Source: Nicotiana tabacum
Lineage: Eukaryota; Streptophyta; Magnoliopsida; Solanales; Solanaceae
Length of the DNA stretch: 64,000 nucleotides
Direction of reading: 5' to 3'
NCBI RefSeq assembly: GCF_000715075.1
Contig: NC_134095.1
Span: 65,353,990 to 65,417,989 of the forward strand
Positions within the stretch are counted from its first letter, which is position 1. Every line of letters begins with the position of its first letter. The notes under the pieces were generated by a model. It worked only from the letters and a program-made list of their open reading frames with translations. It ran no database searches and was not told where the DNA came from. The position numbers were made by a program, and so were the translations under genes. Below, piece by piece: positions 1-11,104 of this stretch.

Positions 1-287
1 TTTGTGGAATCAGTTACTTGAAGTAATATTTACATTATGCAATTGAATTGAATAGATTTGGGCCATTTGGAGTCGAGTACTTGTGGCAAGAATGTGATCT
101 CGGGTTGATTTTGAGCCGGTTCGAGGTAAGTGACTTGCCTAACCTTGAGTGGGGGGAAACTCCCCTTAGGATTTGGTATTATTGATATTTGAAATGCCAT
201 GTACGTGAGGTGACGAGTGCGTACTTGTGCTAATTGTTGAAAATCTAATTTTCATTCAGTAATTATAATTGTGTTTCTTCTCCGGTT
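1..287 (+). repeat. Element B 5' LTR, left fragment
   Basis: This stretch aligns base for base with about 21746-22041 in the 3' LTR of the same element. I counted about 20 substitutions over about 290 bp, an old pair. It stops exactly where TGTAGACAC of element A begins, and the homology resumes at 14180. Confidence 0.88.
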
Positions 288-292
288 TATAC
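288..292 (+). repeat. Target site duplication of element A, left copy
   Basis: TATAC directly before the TG end of element A. The same five bases follow its CA end at 14180-14184. The uninterrupted allele in the 3' LTR near 22037 has a single TATAC. Confidence 0.92.
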
Positions 293-3199
293 TGTAGACA
301 CGGGATTTTTGACCCTCCCCGAGAATTTTCACATTTTTAGCGTGAATATGTGAAATTGGGTCTAGTATAACTATTTTAACTATTTTTACTTTATTTCGTT
401 GCAAAAAGGAAAAAATCACAAAAAATACATATATAAATTTTAGTTTATGTATTTCTCATAAACTTGAAAAAATACAAAAAATGTACTTTATTTTGGTACT
501 TTATATAAATTCGAAAATTACAAAAAAATATAATTAATGTTTCGTAGTCATTTTAATTTTGAAAAAAATACAAAAAATATTACTTTATATTTTGTCTTTA
601 TTAAAAAACGAAAATTACAAAATAGTTTTATTAATATTTTGTAGCTATTTTAATCAAGAAAATATTAAGAAAATAATAATATAGTTTTGTTTTAAATATT
701 TAGTCTTATTTTAGTAGCTATTTTGCTTACATAATTAGTTAAGCAACGTCGTGTTCTTATTCTCGGATCCGGGCAAAAGAATAATATTCGGGTTCAAACT
801 ACCCGCTTTTAGGTCTAATTTTCGGACCTAGCCCATAATAATCCGAGTCCGCCACACGTGGGGAACACGGACGGAATCCCATACACGGGGAACCCCACCA
901 CGCGTGGGGGACACAAGTCTCGAACCCCACCACGCGTGGGGCTCATTTTTCTGGGCAAAACCATTACAAATGCACGGACAAAAGTTTTGGGACGGGTGGA
1001 CTTTGAAAATTTGGACAGACTGTGGAAAAATTTTGAAAGCTTGGGACTGTTCATTCATCTTCTCCAAAAGGAGAAGAACAAAAACCCTAGTGAAACCCAC
1101 CTCCGACCAGCCTCACCAGTCGACGACCACGACCAACAACGACCCAAGTACCACCTCCGTCGACACCACCCAAACCATTCGCACCTCTCCCTGATGCCGG
1201 AATCACCGCCCAAACCAGTCCGGCAACAGCCTCACGACCTGCGAAAACCCTTCACCAACCCACGTCCAAACGCCATAGCCCCCGGGAAACCACCTGCGTC
1301 CAAGCACCACCACCAAAACCAACCAGTCCGACACCCCCTCGACCTTACTGTCATCGCCACCACCCAAACACCATGTCCGAAAACCACCCTCAACCCTAAC
1401 CCAAAACCACCGTGAAACCCACCACTACTGTCGCGTCCCCAGCAGTGAACGAAACCAGCTCCCTCCGTCGACCGCCTGCTGAACCAACAATGCCATGAAC
1501 GACCACTCCTCCTTCTTCTAGCTCCATTAAACCAGTCGACAACCAATCAACCAAACCCAGCTCGCCTCCTTCCCCAGCGACGAACCAGTGCGCTATGCCA
1601 AGCGATTATCCAATCGCCACTCGCATGTCCAGTTGCTGCGTTGCTGTGTCGTTGAGCAGCTCAGCCGTTGCTTCAGTCCGGTGAGGTTGTTTTTGCTCGT
1701 CGAGGTCCGGTACGTCGAGGTTGTTGTCCGAGGCGTCAAGGTCCGCCTACGGTTCGTCGCGTTTCAAGGATAACGCTGCCTCGCGGTTAGTTGTTTTTTT
1801 TCCAGATTTGTTTGAGGCATTTGTTTGACATTTTCCCTTGTTTGCTTCAGCAGATTTTTAGTTGTTCCCTGCTCATATGTATATGGTTATTCACTTGTTT
1901 TGTTTTATATGAGCATATGGTCGAGATTCTGGCAAAAGGTGCATAATTATGCCTAGTTTTCTTTTTGTTGTTGTTTTGTTTAAGTTTTGTTTCTATTACT
2001 TGTATTATTAGGGAACATTGAAGTTAGGTTATAGATTTATTTTTACGCGATTTTGCTCAATAGACATAGTCTAGTGCCATGCTCTTAGGAGTTGCGTAAA
2101 TATGGGCTTAAACCGTTGGTAGGAGTAATTCTTTGAAATCAGAATCCTAAGTGTCATTTTAGCAAATTCTATGTTCATCGCAAAGTAGCAAAAAACGTAG
2201 TTATTCTAGCCTTGTACTTTTTCAAAAAAAAAAAAAAAGAAAAATAAATAAATCAATAAAATGAGACGGGCTTCGAAAAAATGCACAAGCTGCGGGGCCC
2301 TCTAAATGTATGTATTAAAATAATTAGACTTCGGGACATACCGTTTAGCGAATTTTTACGGCCTTCCACAAAATAACAACATGCTAGCTGCTTTAGGCGC
2401 GCCTTTAATAATTTATTCTCCCTAACTCGGGGGCACATTTATGTGACCCAAATCCAAATCTCAGCGAAGTTGAAATGTGTCTCTAAATCGCGGGTACATT
2501 GATTGTAACGTGGTTCGAGATGCATGTCCACGACGTTGCAAATTCCTTTTAAAAAATAAGAATGAGATGAGCCTCGCCGAATAAAAATACAAATTGCGGG
2601 GCCCTCAGTAAATACTTGTTTTAAAATTATTTAGAATTCAGGAGGGTCGTCTAGCGAAGTTCACGGCCTTCCCAAAATAATAACACGATAGTCTCTTTAG
2701 GTGTGTGTTTAATAATCTACTTTCTTAAACTTGGGTGTGCATTTCATGCGACCCAAATCCAAATCCCAAAACATCAAATAAAATATGTTCCGGATTGTGG
2801 GTGCATTTCATGTGACGCAGTCCAAGGACATATGTTCACATTCTTTAAAAATCACAATAAAAGCGGTCAAGAGTAAAATTTGCACATAAGTTCATATTGT
2901 ATAAAATCAGATAATCAAGCCGAATATAACAGTTGAGCGACCGTGCTAGAACCACGGAACTCGGGAATGCCTAACACCTTCTCCCGGGTTAACAGAATTC
3001 CTTATCCGGATTTCTGGTACGCAGACTGTAATATGGAGTCATTTTTTTCCTCGATTCGGGATTAAAATTGGTGACTCGGGACACCCTAAATCTCCCAAGT
3101 GGCGACTCTGAAATAAATAAGCAAATCCCGTTTCGATTGTCCTTTAATTGGAAAAAACTCCCTTGCACCCTCTCAGGTATGTAAAAAGGAGGTGTGACA
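293..3199 (+). repeat. Element A 5' LTR (2907 bp)
   Basis: Near-identical to 11285-14179; about 12 substitutions were counted in the first 0.9 kb. It begins TGTAGACACGGG and ends GGTGTGACA. It is AT-rich at the start (300-760), has a GC-rich block (840-1760), then mixed sequence. Long open frames in the GC-rich block occur on both strands in both LTRs and resemble no known protein; I do not call them genes. Confidence 0.95.
848..945 (+). promoter_or_regulatory. Cluster of CACGTG/CACGCGTG-type palindromes in the LTR
   Basis: Three copies of a CCCCAC(CA)CGCGTGGGG-like box lie within about 90 bp: CACACGTGGGG near 855, then two CCACGCGTGGGG boxes near 899 and 930. All are repeated in the right LTR (about 11845-11935). 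CACGTG/CACGCGTG cores are known plant bHLH, bZIP and BZR targets. A role as upstream control sites is an inference from position in the 5' half of the LTR. Confidence 0.35.
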
Positions 3200-3203
3200 G
3201 CTC

Positions 3204-3222
3204 TGGCGACTCTGCTGGGGAC
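3204..3222 (+). other. Primer binding site of element A
   Basis: TGGCGACTCTGCTGGGGAC begins four bases after the LTR end. A TGG start at this distance is the expected form for a tRNA primer site. Ogre/Tat elements are described as using a tRNA-Arg-type site of this kind; I recall that and did not check it against a tRNA. Confidence 0.7.
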
Positions 3223-4786
3223 AGACCCAGAACCACTGGTTCAGGGTTAGAAATTCGAGCTTAGAATAAATTGTTATGTTCAGCTTTATCTGATTTTGTT
3301 ACATGATCTGTGCTTAATGTGCTAATTGGTTGCCTTTTACCGCTTTGATATTGCGTGAACTGTATATAAACTGTGCCGAAACCCATCTCCTCTCTGAGTC
3401 TTCTAAATCATGAAGAAGGGTGTACTTCGTACGACTTCTTTTCTGTATAGTGTCAAATCCCAATTTAGAACGAGGTTCGGACAAGTTGCTAAGCCGGTGA
3501 AGCTTCTGTATTCCCGGTACGCTGCCCCCCTCGGCTCGAGCTGTCCGCTCGGGTAAGCCAGGTCTAGAACAAACACCCAGGTTCTGAACCTAGTATAACA
3601 AAGCCACATGCCGGATCCCTAGTAGGAACGTTTATTTGCATCATGTGCATTTGACTTAGGGGACTCAACACAGGGGTTGGGTCCGTCTAGGACAAGCAAC
3701 CTGAAAATAATAGACCATCTTTTGGCATCCTATGTGCTATATGTTGTATTTATTCAAGGGCGAGTGGGTCATTTGGTCATTTCCAGCATGATGTTATTTT
3801 AATCAAAGCATGGGGAACATTTGTGGAATCCGAGAAGCCTTGGAATTCCCTATGTCCCCCACGCTTCATTTTTCGGGAAAAGCACAAGGGGAACATTTGC
3901 GGAATCCAAAAAGTCTTGGAATTCCCTATGTCCCCCATGCCACATTTTTGAAAATATAAAAATATAAAAAATAATATATATATATATATATATAAACATT
4001 GAAAATTCAAAAAAAAGATTGTGTATGTTTTTCATCACCATCCACAATAGAAAATAGTGAAAAAGAGGAGAAAATAACAGCGTATAGAAAAAGTTCGAGT
4101 AGAGTCGAAGCTCTGCCGAAATTTTGAGAAAATGATAAAAATGTCTTATTAAGGTTGTTTTATTAGCAAGCCTTTTTTTTGAAAAAATGTCAAAAAGTCC
4201 AAAAGTTTTATTATGTTATAAAAAAAAAGGAGTCGGGCGTTGAAAGTGGTTTTATTATTGCAAATATATATAAAAAATCCAAAAAGTTTTTCTTTATTTC
4301 CAAAAACTGTATATATATCTTTATCTGTTGCAAGAACATTTGTCTTGCCAAAAGTTTTTAGAATCCCAATTCTCAAAACAAATAATCCAAAATATTTTTC
4401 ATTATTGACTTCTTTAGAAAGTCTTTCTAATTTTTTTTTAAAATAAAAAATAATAAAAATATATATATAATATAAAAAAAAACAAATCCGAAAATATTTT
4501 GAGTCTTCTTTCAAAAATTGAAAAGAAAATTCAAAATTCAAAAAAATATTTTAGAAGCATTTCTTTTATTAAAGGTAAAATTCCAAAAAATATATTCTTC
4601 TTTTTATTTAGAATAAAAAATAATGCAAATGAAAATTCAAAAAAATATATCTTAGAAGTGTTTCTTTTAAAAAGAAAATCAATCAAAAATAAAAAAAATA
4701 CTTCCTTTCTTCTTTTGAAGCAGTTCTTTCACAAATTCCAATTTTAGAAAAAAATGTTAGTTCATTTACTTATTTATGATCTGCCC
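3223..4786 (+). other. Non-coding leader of element A with a 76-bp duplication and an AT-rich stretch
   Basis: No protein is recognisable. Bases 3812-3887 are repeated at about 3888-3950 (GGGGAACATTTGNGGAATCC and following), a tandem duplication of about 76 bp. A (TA)n run lies at 3976-3996. Bases 4140-4750 are extremely A/T-rich with long A and T runs, so their open frames on both strands are composition artefacts. Confidence 0.6.
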
Positions 4787-4830
4787 GAACTACGCGGGTT
4801 TGATTTCACCGGATGTGAGATACGTAGGCA
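4787..4830 (+). repeat. Dispersed 44-bp motif, copy 1
   Basis: GAACTACGCGGGTTTGATTT followed by a GATACGTAGGCA end. Other copies are at 5953-5997, 7342-7383 and 11105-11150. An A-rich tract follows immediately. Confidence 0.75.
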
Positions 4831-4909
4831 ACCCTCATCGGGTCCAACCCCACCATTTTGCTAAAAAAGCCAAAAATAAATAAATAACAAAAATATATGT
4901 CAAATTTTG

Positions 4910-5500
4910 GTGATGCTGTTTTGTCATAAATAGCCGAATGTTCCCGAAAGGGACGCCGGAAGGCTGACTTTGCATAAACAGCCACCTTTGGGTCATTTTT
5001 AAGACTTGGTCCAGTTGACCTCCACAGCCTAAAAATCTTTGTCCCCGAGACGTTGAAAGGCCGTGTTTGCAATATTGACTTTTCTAATTTGAAAAACGAT
5101 AAAAAAGAGTTATAAATAAGTCAGGTGATGCTGTTTTGTCATAAATAGCCGAATGTTCCCGAAAGGGACGCCGGAAGGCTGACTTTGCATAAACAACCAC
5201 ATTTGGGTCATTTTTTAAGACTTGGTCCAGTTGACCGCCACAACCTAAAAATCTTCGTCCCCGAGACGTTGAAAGGCCGTGTTTGCAATATTGACTTTTC
5301 TAATTTGAAAAACGATAAAAAAGAGTTATAAATAAGTCAGGTGATGTTGTTTTGTCATAAATAGCCAAATGTTCCCAAAAGGAACGCCGGAAGGCTGATT
5401 TGGCATAAACAGCCACCTTTGGGTCATTTTGAGATATGGACCCACACAGCCTTAAAAATCTTCGTCCCCGAGGCGCTGAAGGGCCGTGTTTGCAACACCA
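4910..5500 (+). repeat. Tandem repeat, about 216 bp, nearly three copies
   Basis: Copies start at about 4910, 5125 and 5341 with TGATGCTGTTTTGTCATAAA and contain GGAACGCCGGAAGGCTGA-like and CCCCGAGACGTTGAAAGGCC segments. Copies 1 and 2 are nearly identical; copy 3 is diverged and shortened. No coding potential is conserved among copies. Confidence 0.88.
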
Positions 5501-5952
5501 GGTTTTTATTGCAATTTGAAAAAAAAACAAAGAGTCAGCGGTCAGGTGAATACCGTTTGGATTTTTGGTCAAAATAAGCTGAGCCAGCTTCGGCCGCGTC
5601 TTAAACCGTTCTTGCCGAAATAGCCTTAGAGTATCTTTCAGTTGTCGAAAGGTTATTTTCGTAAAAGAACGGACAAGTTTGTAAAGTGTCATAAAATAAT
5701 CCTCCTCGGCCTCAAAATTCATGTGAAATTTGGAAGGGGCCGCATTTGCAAAATTAACCGTTTGGTTGCATTTGTCGAACAGAGAAAGGGAGCTAGCCTT
5801 TTGTTTTTGAGTTTGTAAATCTCTTGATTAGAATATATGGGTTGTTTGATTTTCGAGTTTGTAGGTCATCTTTAAACCTTTGAAACCCAGTTTGTTTTAT
5901 TATCAAAATTGATAAGAAAAAATGTTTATTATTGTTTATCTTTTATTGGTCC

Positions 5953-5997
5953 GAACTACGCAAGGTCTGATTCATGCGGGGTCATGATACGTAGGCA
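5953..5997 (+). repeat. Dispersed 44-bp motif, copy 2
   Basis: GAACTACGCAAGGTCTGATTC, then GATACGTAGGCA. It is followed by an A/G-rich tract at 6017-6170. Confidence 0.75.
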
Positions 5998-6016
5998 ATC
6001 TCCATAAGATTCGACC

Positions 6017-6170
6017 ACAACAAAAAGAAAAACAAAAAAAAAGAAATGAAAACAAAGCAAAATGAAAAAGCAAAAAGAGAATGAAAAAAAGAGAAAGGAA
6101 AAAGAAAAAAAAAGAAAAAGGAAAATCGAAAAAAAGAGAAAGAGAAATGAAAAAAGAAAAGAAAAAAAAA
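6017..6170 (+). repeat. Purine-rich (A/G) low-complexity tract
   Basis: Runs of A with interspersed G (AAAAAGAAAAAC type). Similar tracts lie at 7227-7333 and 8727-8812. Phe-rich open frames on the opposite strand are artefacts of this composition. Confidence 0.85.
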
Positions 6171-7226
6171 CGTTGCTAATAATGAGGACCGACTGAGTCC
6201 ATTCTAACCTGTTTGTTTCACAGAGAAAGTTAAGGTGGTTGGTTTGTGGTAAGCCAGACAATGACACCCAGAATCCTTTACGTGCACCTCATGATACACA
6301 CTCTGCTGGGATCAGGCCTGATAACAGAAGCACTCGAATCCTATTGGGGACTTGTTGACTAAGGTTGATGATAGTGAAGTTGGTAATGGCCTAGGCAATA
6401 CTGATGCGAAGCTCAGTGGCTATGGTGCCAAGTTTGATAAAATGGGAGGACGCTCCGTTCTTTGGTTGGCAAAATGAGAAGTTGGTTGTGGCTTATTTTG
6501 TTGTCATTTCTGTTGTCCGGATTATTCTTAGGGTTGTAATCCGAATATTTTCTTGTGTCAAACCTTCCTATCTTTCCATTTTGGCATATCAGTTTGTTTA
6601 AGTTTTGTCGAGTCTGTGTTAGGATTTTATTCTGGTTGTTTTGTTTGTTTTATTATTCAAACCATTTCGCCGATAGTCTAAAGCAAATCCGGTCTTTCAT
6701 TATTTCCAGTCATTTCTTTGTTTAGTCCTTTTGTCATTTTGTTCAGCGCCGATTCTAGTAACATGACATGCGCACGCAGTTTGAGCCTAGTCTTTAAAGT
6801 TAATCATAAAACCCCGGAAAGGCGATCAGATCATTTAAAGAAAATAAGGACGGTTGAGATTATTCAGAGCTCGAGTCATATGGAACTGGGGCAAGTAAAA
6901 TATGAATAAAAACCGTTAAAAGCAAGATTCGCCAAATTGTCATGAGGGTCGTTCATGATAATGAGAGTGTCGACCAACGGTGCTTTAGAAGTGACAAATG
7001 AACAAACAGATGTTGAATATAATTGTCAAGTCCAGCGCCATCAGAAGAGGCTACAAATTTTAATTGCGTTGTTTGCACTTGGCATGTTTTGAAGACTGGA
7101 ATGACGAAGGCATTTTGTTCTGCTACCTAAACACTTTATCCTTCGTTAGCCCTTTGAGCCTTATTTATTTTCTTTCATACCCCTCGTTCGGAACCAGTAG
7201 CAACGACTAGAAGATACGAACATGGA

Positions 7227-7333
7227 AAAAAAAAAGAAAAAAAAGAGAATAGCAAAATGACAAAAGAAAAATGAAAAAAGAGAAAAGATAACAGAAAATG
7301 AAAAAAAAAACAAAAGAAAGTAAAATGAAAAGA
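7227..7333 (+). repeat. Purine-rich low-complexity tract
   Basis: A/G-rich run directly before motif copy 3. Same character as 6017-6170. Confidence 0.8.
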
Positions 7334-7341
7334 GGAATTGG

Positions 7342-7383
7342 GAACTACGTTTGACCTGATTCCTCAAAGAGGATACGTAGGCG
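7342..7383 (+). repeat. Dispersed 44-bp motif, copy 3
   Basis: GAACTACGTTTGACCTGATTC, then GGATACGTAGGC and a GGCTCGGTC tail that copy 4 shares. Confidence 0.75.
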
Positions 7384-7624
7384 CTTCACGGCTCGGTCAT
7401 AGTTTTGAAAAATGAAAAAAAATCAATTAAAATATCCCCAAGCAAGAAACTGGGGCAAAGGTTGCGTGTGTTGTAAATAAATCTAATTCCGAAGGTTGTA
7501 ACTAATAACCCAAAAATTAATGTATTTTTGAGCCTTTTATACCCTTTCTTTCTAGCCTATCCAAAACCCACATTACGGTCCAAAGAAAGACCTTCTGATC
7601 AGTCTTCAAAAGATGCCAAGTCAG

Positions 7625-7870
7625 ACAAATGAAGAGTCTTACCGGCGAACATAACATTCTGCTCCACAACAGAAAGGACTCTAATCTCCAACAGAAAGAG
7701 TCATACCGGCAACACTCCAAATCCCCCCAGCTGGAGAGAGATATAAAACGAGAGAGTCTTATTGGTGAAAACCTTCACAGGCACCATAAGGCGATGAAAG
7801 CTGAGAGAAGAACCCAAAAATGAGAGAGACTTGATAGTGAAAACCCTTCGGGCACTACAAGTCAAATAAG
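7625..7870 (+). repeat. Imperfect short repeats around GAGAGTCTTAYYGGYGAAAAC
   Basis: Four diverged copies near 7631, 7695, 7752 and 7822 share GAGTCWTAYYGG or a GTGAAAACC core. The 7629-7823 open frame across them is not a recognised protein. Bases 7385-8720 otherwise show no recognisable gene. Confidence 0.45.
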
Positions 7871-8812
7871 ATTGAGAATCAGATGGGGAATCGTCAATTG
7901 AAGATCTTAAAAGATGATTGACGGTAGAGGATATGCCACATACGCATGTCATGGCCATTAGAGTCGGTATCTGCGTTTGATAGATTTTTATTTATAGTTT
8001 CTTTTGCAAAAGAGTCATCGTTTCCTTTGTCTTTTATTTTGTTTCTTTTATCTTTCTCCTTTCATAGAAAAATTCTCCAATAGAGTCTGTCTGGTCAGAA
8101 CAAGTATGAAATGACTTCAAATATGCCATCAGCTTTTCAAGATGAGATCTGACTAGTACCTCCAAATGATATAGTCAGCAAGGAACAAGCGCGAGGCCAG
8201 TGTCAACAAAAATATCCCCAGCAAAAGGGAATTGACAAAAGGATTGACGAGTATCAAGAGGGATACCCTTTCCAAAACCAAGGTTATAAACCTCAAGGCC
8301 AAGGCCCATGAACAAAGCAAGGAGAGCAGTGAGCATGATTCGGCGAAATCCATACTAGACTAAAAGGTCGGGGAAATACCAGTTTCCAAGCTATGCCACA
8401 AAAGAAGAGGGATAACCCCAACACATAATATCATCCCCAACAAGTCGTGGAGCACAGCGCAATGAAGGAGAAAGGGAAAGCAATCCCAATAGGAGTATCA
8501 CAGCCAACCACCATGTTTTAAACTAACAAATTTTGTTTGATTTGAAACAGGTAAAGGAAATGGCATTGATGCAGAAACGCATGCCACAAGGGATATTATC
8601 AAACTGGGGCAGAAAATTTTCCTTCCATTTAGAAAATTTTCTGGAAGTCAGGTACCCCCAGCTGATAACATTTTACCCCCCAACAGGTAAGTAAATCAAG
8701 GGAGGTAGTATTTGAAGGAAGAAACTATGCAAAAACAAAACAAAAAAGGAATAAAAAAAAGAATAAAAAAAAGAAAAACAAAAAGAATAAAAAGATACAA
8801 AAAAAAAACAAG

Positions 8813-10006
8813 ACCTAGTCTGACGAACCTTCTCCTAGGATCAAAATCTTAGTCTGATGAATCTTTCTCCTAAGATACCAAAAAACAAGACCTAGTCTGA
8901 TGAACCTTCTCCTAGGATCAAAATCTTAGTCTGACGAATTTTTCTCCTAAGATAGAGACCTAGTCTGACGAACCTTCTCCTAGGATCAAAATCTTAGTCT
9001 GATGAATCTTTCTCCTAAGATACCAAAAAAACAAGACCTAGTCTGATGAATCTTTCTCCTAAGATACCAAAAAGAAAAGACCTAGTCTGATGAACCTTCT
9101 CCTAGGATCAAAATCTTAGTCTGACGAATTTTTCTCCTAAGATAGAGACCTAGTCTAACGAACCTTCTCCTAGGATCAAAATCTTAGTCTGATGAATCTT
9201 TCTCCTAAGATAATAAAAAGAAAAGACCTAGTTCTGACGAACCTTCTCCTAGGATCAAAATCTTAGTCTGATGAATCTTTCTCCTAAGATACCAAAAAAG
9301 AAAAGACCTAGTCTGATGAACCTTCTCCTAGGATCAAAATCTTAGTCTGACGAATTTTTCTCCTAAGATAGAGATCTAGTCTGACGAACCTTCTCCTAGG
9401 ATCAAAATCTTAGTCTGATGAATCTTTCTCCTAAGATTCTCCTAAGATAGAGACCTAGTCTGACGAACCTTCTCCTAGGATCAAAATCTTAGTCTGATGA
9501 ATCTTTCTCCTAAGATACCAAAAAACAAGACCTAGTCTGATGAACCTTCTCCTAGGATCAAAATCTTAGTCTGACGAATTTTTCTCCTAAGATAGAGACC
9601 TAGTCTGACGAACCTTCTCCTAGGATCAAAATCTTAGTCTGATGAATCTTTCTCCTAAGATACCAAAAAAACAAGACCTAGTCTGATGAATCTTTCTCCT
9701 AAGATACCAAAAAGAAAAGACCTAGTCTGATGAACCTTCTCCTAGGATCAAAATCGTAGTCTGACGAATTTTTCTCCTAAGATAGAGACCTAGTCTGACG
9801 AACCTTCTCCTAGGATCCAAATCTTAGTCTGATGAATCTTTCTCCTAAGATACCAAAAAAAAAAAATGACCTAGTCTGATGAACTTTCTCCTAGGATCAA
9901 AATCTTAGTCTGACGAATTTTTCTCCTAAGATAGAGACCTAGCCTGATGAACCTTCTCCTAGGATCAAAATCTTAGTCTGATGAATCTTTCTCCTAAGAT
10001 GCTAAA
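8813..10006 (+). repeat. Tandem array of hairpin-forming 30+32-bp half-units
   Basis: Two alternating half-units fill about 1.2 kb. Type 1 runs CCTAG-TCTGAYGAACCTTCTC-CTAGG and I count 17 left arms, including variants. Type 2 runs ATCTTAG-TCTGATGAATCTTTCT-C-CTAAGAT, about 15 copies. Each half-unit has complementary ends: 5 bp in type 1, 7 bp in type 2. Linkers are ATCAAA, ATAGAGA or ACCAAAAAACAA. Two mixed units (CCTAG left, CTAAG right) at about 9036 and 9676 lie exactly 640 bp apart within identical context, which points to an internal 640-bp duplication. Ogre-type elements are known for tandem arrays near the 3' end, sometimes seeding satellites. Confidence 0.93.
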
Positions 10007-10045
10007 AAAAACGTTTTGAGAAAAAAAGAGTCATTTTCCTAAACC

Positions 10046-10345
10046 CAGGCGCCCACCTGTATAACGAGAGGAATACATTTCAGTCTTTTTCATTTCAAGT
10101 GTTGAAGCCAGACGCCCACCTGTATAACGAGAGGAATACATTTCAGTCTTTTTCATTTCAAGTGTTGAAGCCAGGCGCCCACCTGTATAACGAGAGGAAT
10201 ACATTTCAGTATTTGCATTTCATGTTCCAGGCGCCCACTTGTATAACGAGAGGAATACATTTCAGTATTTGCATTTCATGTTCCAGGCGCCCACCTGTAT
10301 AACAAGAGGAATACATTTCAGTCTTTACATTTCAAGCATTGAAGG
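10046..10345 (+). repeat. Second tandem array, 56-63 bp period, five copies plus a partial
   Basis: Copies of CAGGCGCCCACCTGTATAAC, then GAGAGGAATACATTTCAGT, start at 10046, 10109, 10172, 10228 and 10284; the period is 63 in the first part and 56 in the second. A partial copy (GGGAATACATTTCAGG) follows near 10343. Copies contain GGCGCC and are not a conserved reading frame. Confidence 0.9.
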
Positions 10346-11104
10346 GAATACATTTCAGGTTATATTTTATTTTAGGAGACTCACTTCCTAAATTGAGATT
10401 TTACCCGTAGGAGATGCACATCCTAGTCTAGTCTTTAGTTCACTCTCAGCACTGCATCAGCAGTATCGGCGGGTTGCGATTTTGCTAATGACTCACAAAC
10501 CTCCCTAGTGCAATCTGGGTTAGGAAATTTCATTTGTGTTGTTTGTTTTGGTTGTCAGGAGCCTGCCTGTAGAGCGGAGGTTGTTATATGTCAAAGATTG
10601 AAGAAGTTTGGGGTCCGCCTGTAGAACAGCGGAACATCGTTCAAAGTCAAGCCGTAACCCATTGGAAGGCAGAAGGCTACAACAAAAATCCCCAGCACTC
10701 AATCCAAGATAGAAGCAACAAGAAGCTCGCCCCAAGAATGCGAGTCAACAGTCTGAGAGGGTCAACAAAAGCTAGTCACAAAAAAAAAAAAAAAAAAAAG
10801 AAAAATGAATGAATCCAAAGCACGAAAGTGGAGAACAAATGTGATCTGCTCAAGAACTAGCGCCTACAACTAGCAAGTATCAAGGTTCAAATCCAAAGTC
10901 TGTATGAAGCACCATTCAAAACTCAAGATCAAGTTTCAGAAGACTTAGAGATAGGAATCCTTGTAACTAGTAGCTGATAGGTTTAGTTAGTCTTTTTCAG
11001 TTATCATTTTTGATGTAATGACAGGACCACGGACCGGAACCTCAACGGAACGGAACCTTGATCGGCTCTCCACCTCGGTACACTCCACCATCTCTCTCAT
11101 TCCC
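10346..11104 (+). other. Unassigned 3' part of element A interior
   Basis: No gene recognised. A short repeat CCTGTAGARCRGCGG occurs at about 10565 and 10618. A poly-A run lies near 10782-10798. Confidence 0.5.

Noticed and set aside
858..1415. Long open frames on both strands in the GC-rich part of the A LTR (also at 11850-12537)
   Set aside because: They occur in both LTRs, on both strands, with Pro/His/Thr-rich or Gly/Arg/Trp-rich shadow composition and no recognisable domain. Small differences between LTRs change their lengths.
4149..4747. Overlapping open frames in AT-rich DNA on both strands
   Set aside because: Lys/Asn/Phe/Ile-rich composition follows from A and T runs; there is no domain and no conservation between strands.
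6000..7367. Phe-rich minus-strand frames
   Set aside because: They are the complement of purine-rich tracts.
8813..10006. CTGATGA/CTGACGA in the array as a hammerhead ribozyme core or a C/D snoRNA box
   Set aside because: CUGANGA is present in each unit, but there is no GAAA block with a following stem and cleavage triplet at a workable distance, and the C box lacks the leading purine with a paired D box. The match is probably chance repeated by tandem duplication.
8813..10345. CRISPR-like regular repeats
   Set aside because: Spacers are themselves repeated, the units alternate in two related forms, the context is a plant LTR element and no cas gene exists.
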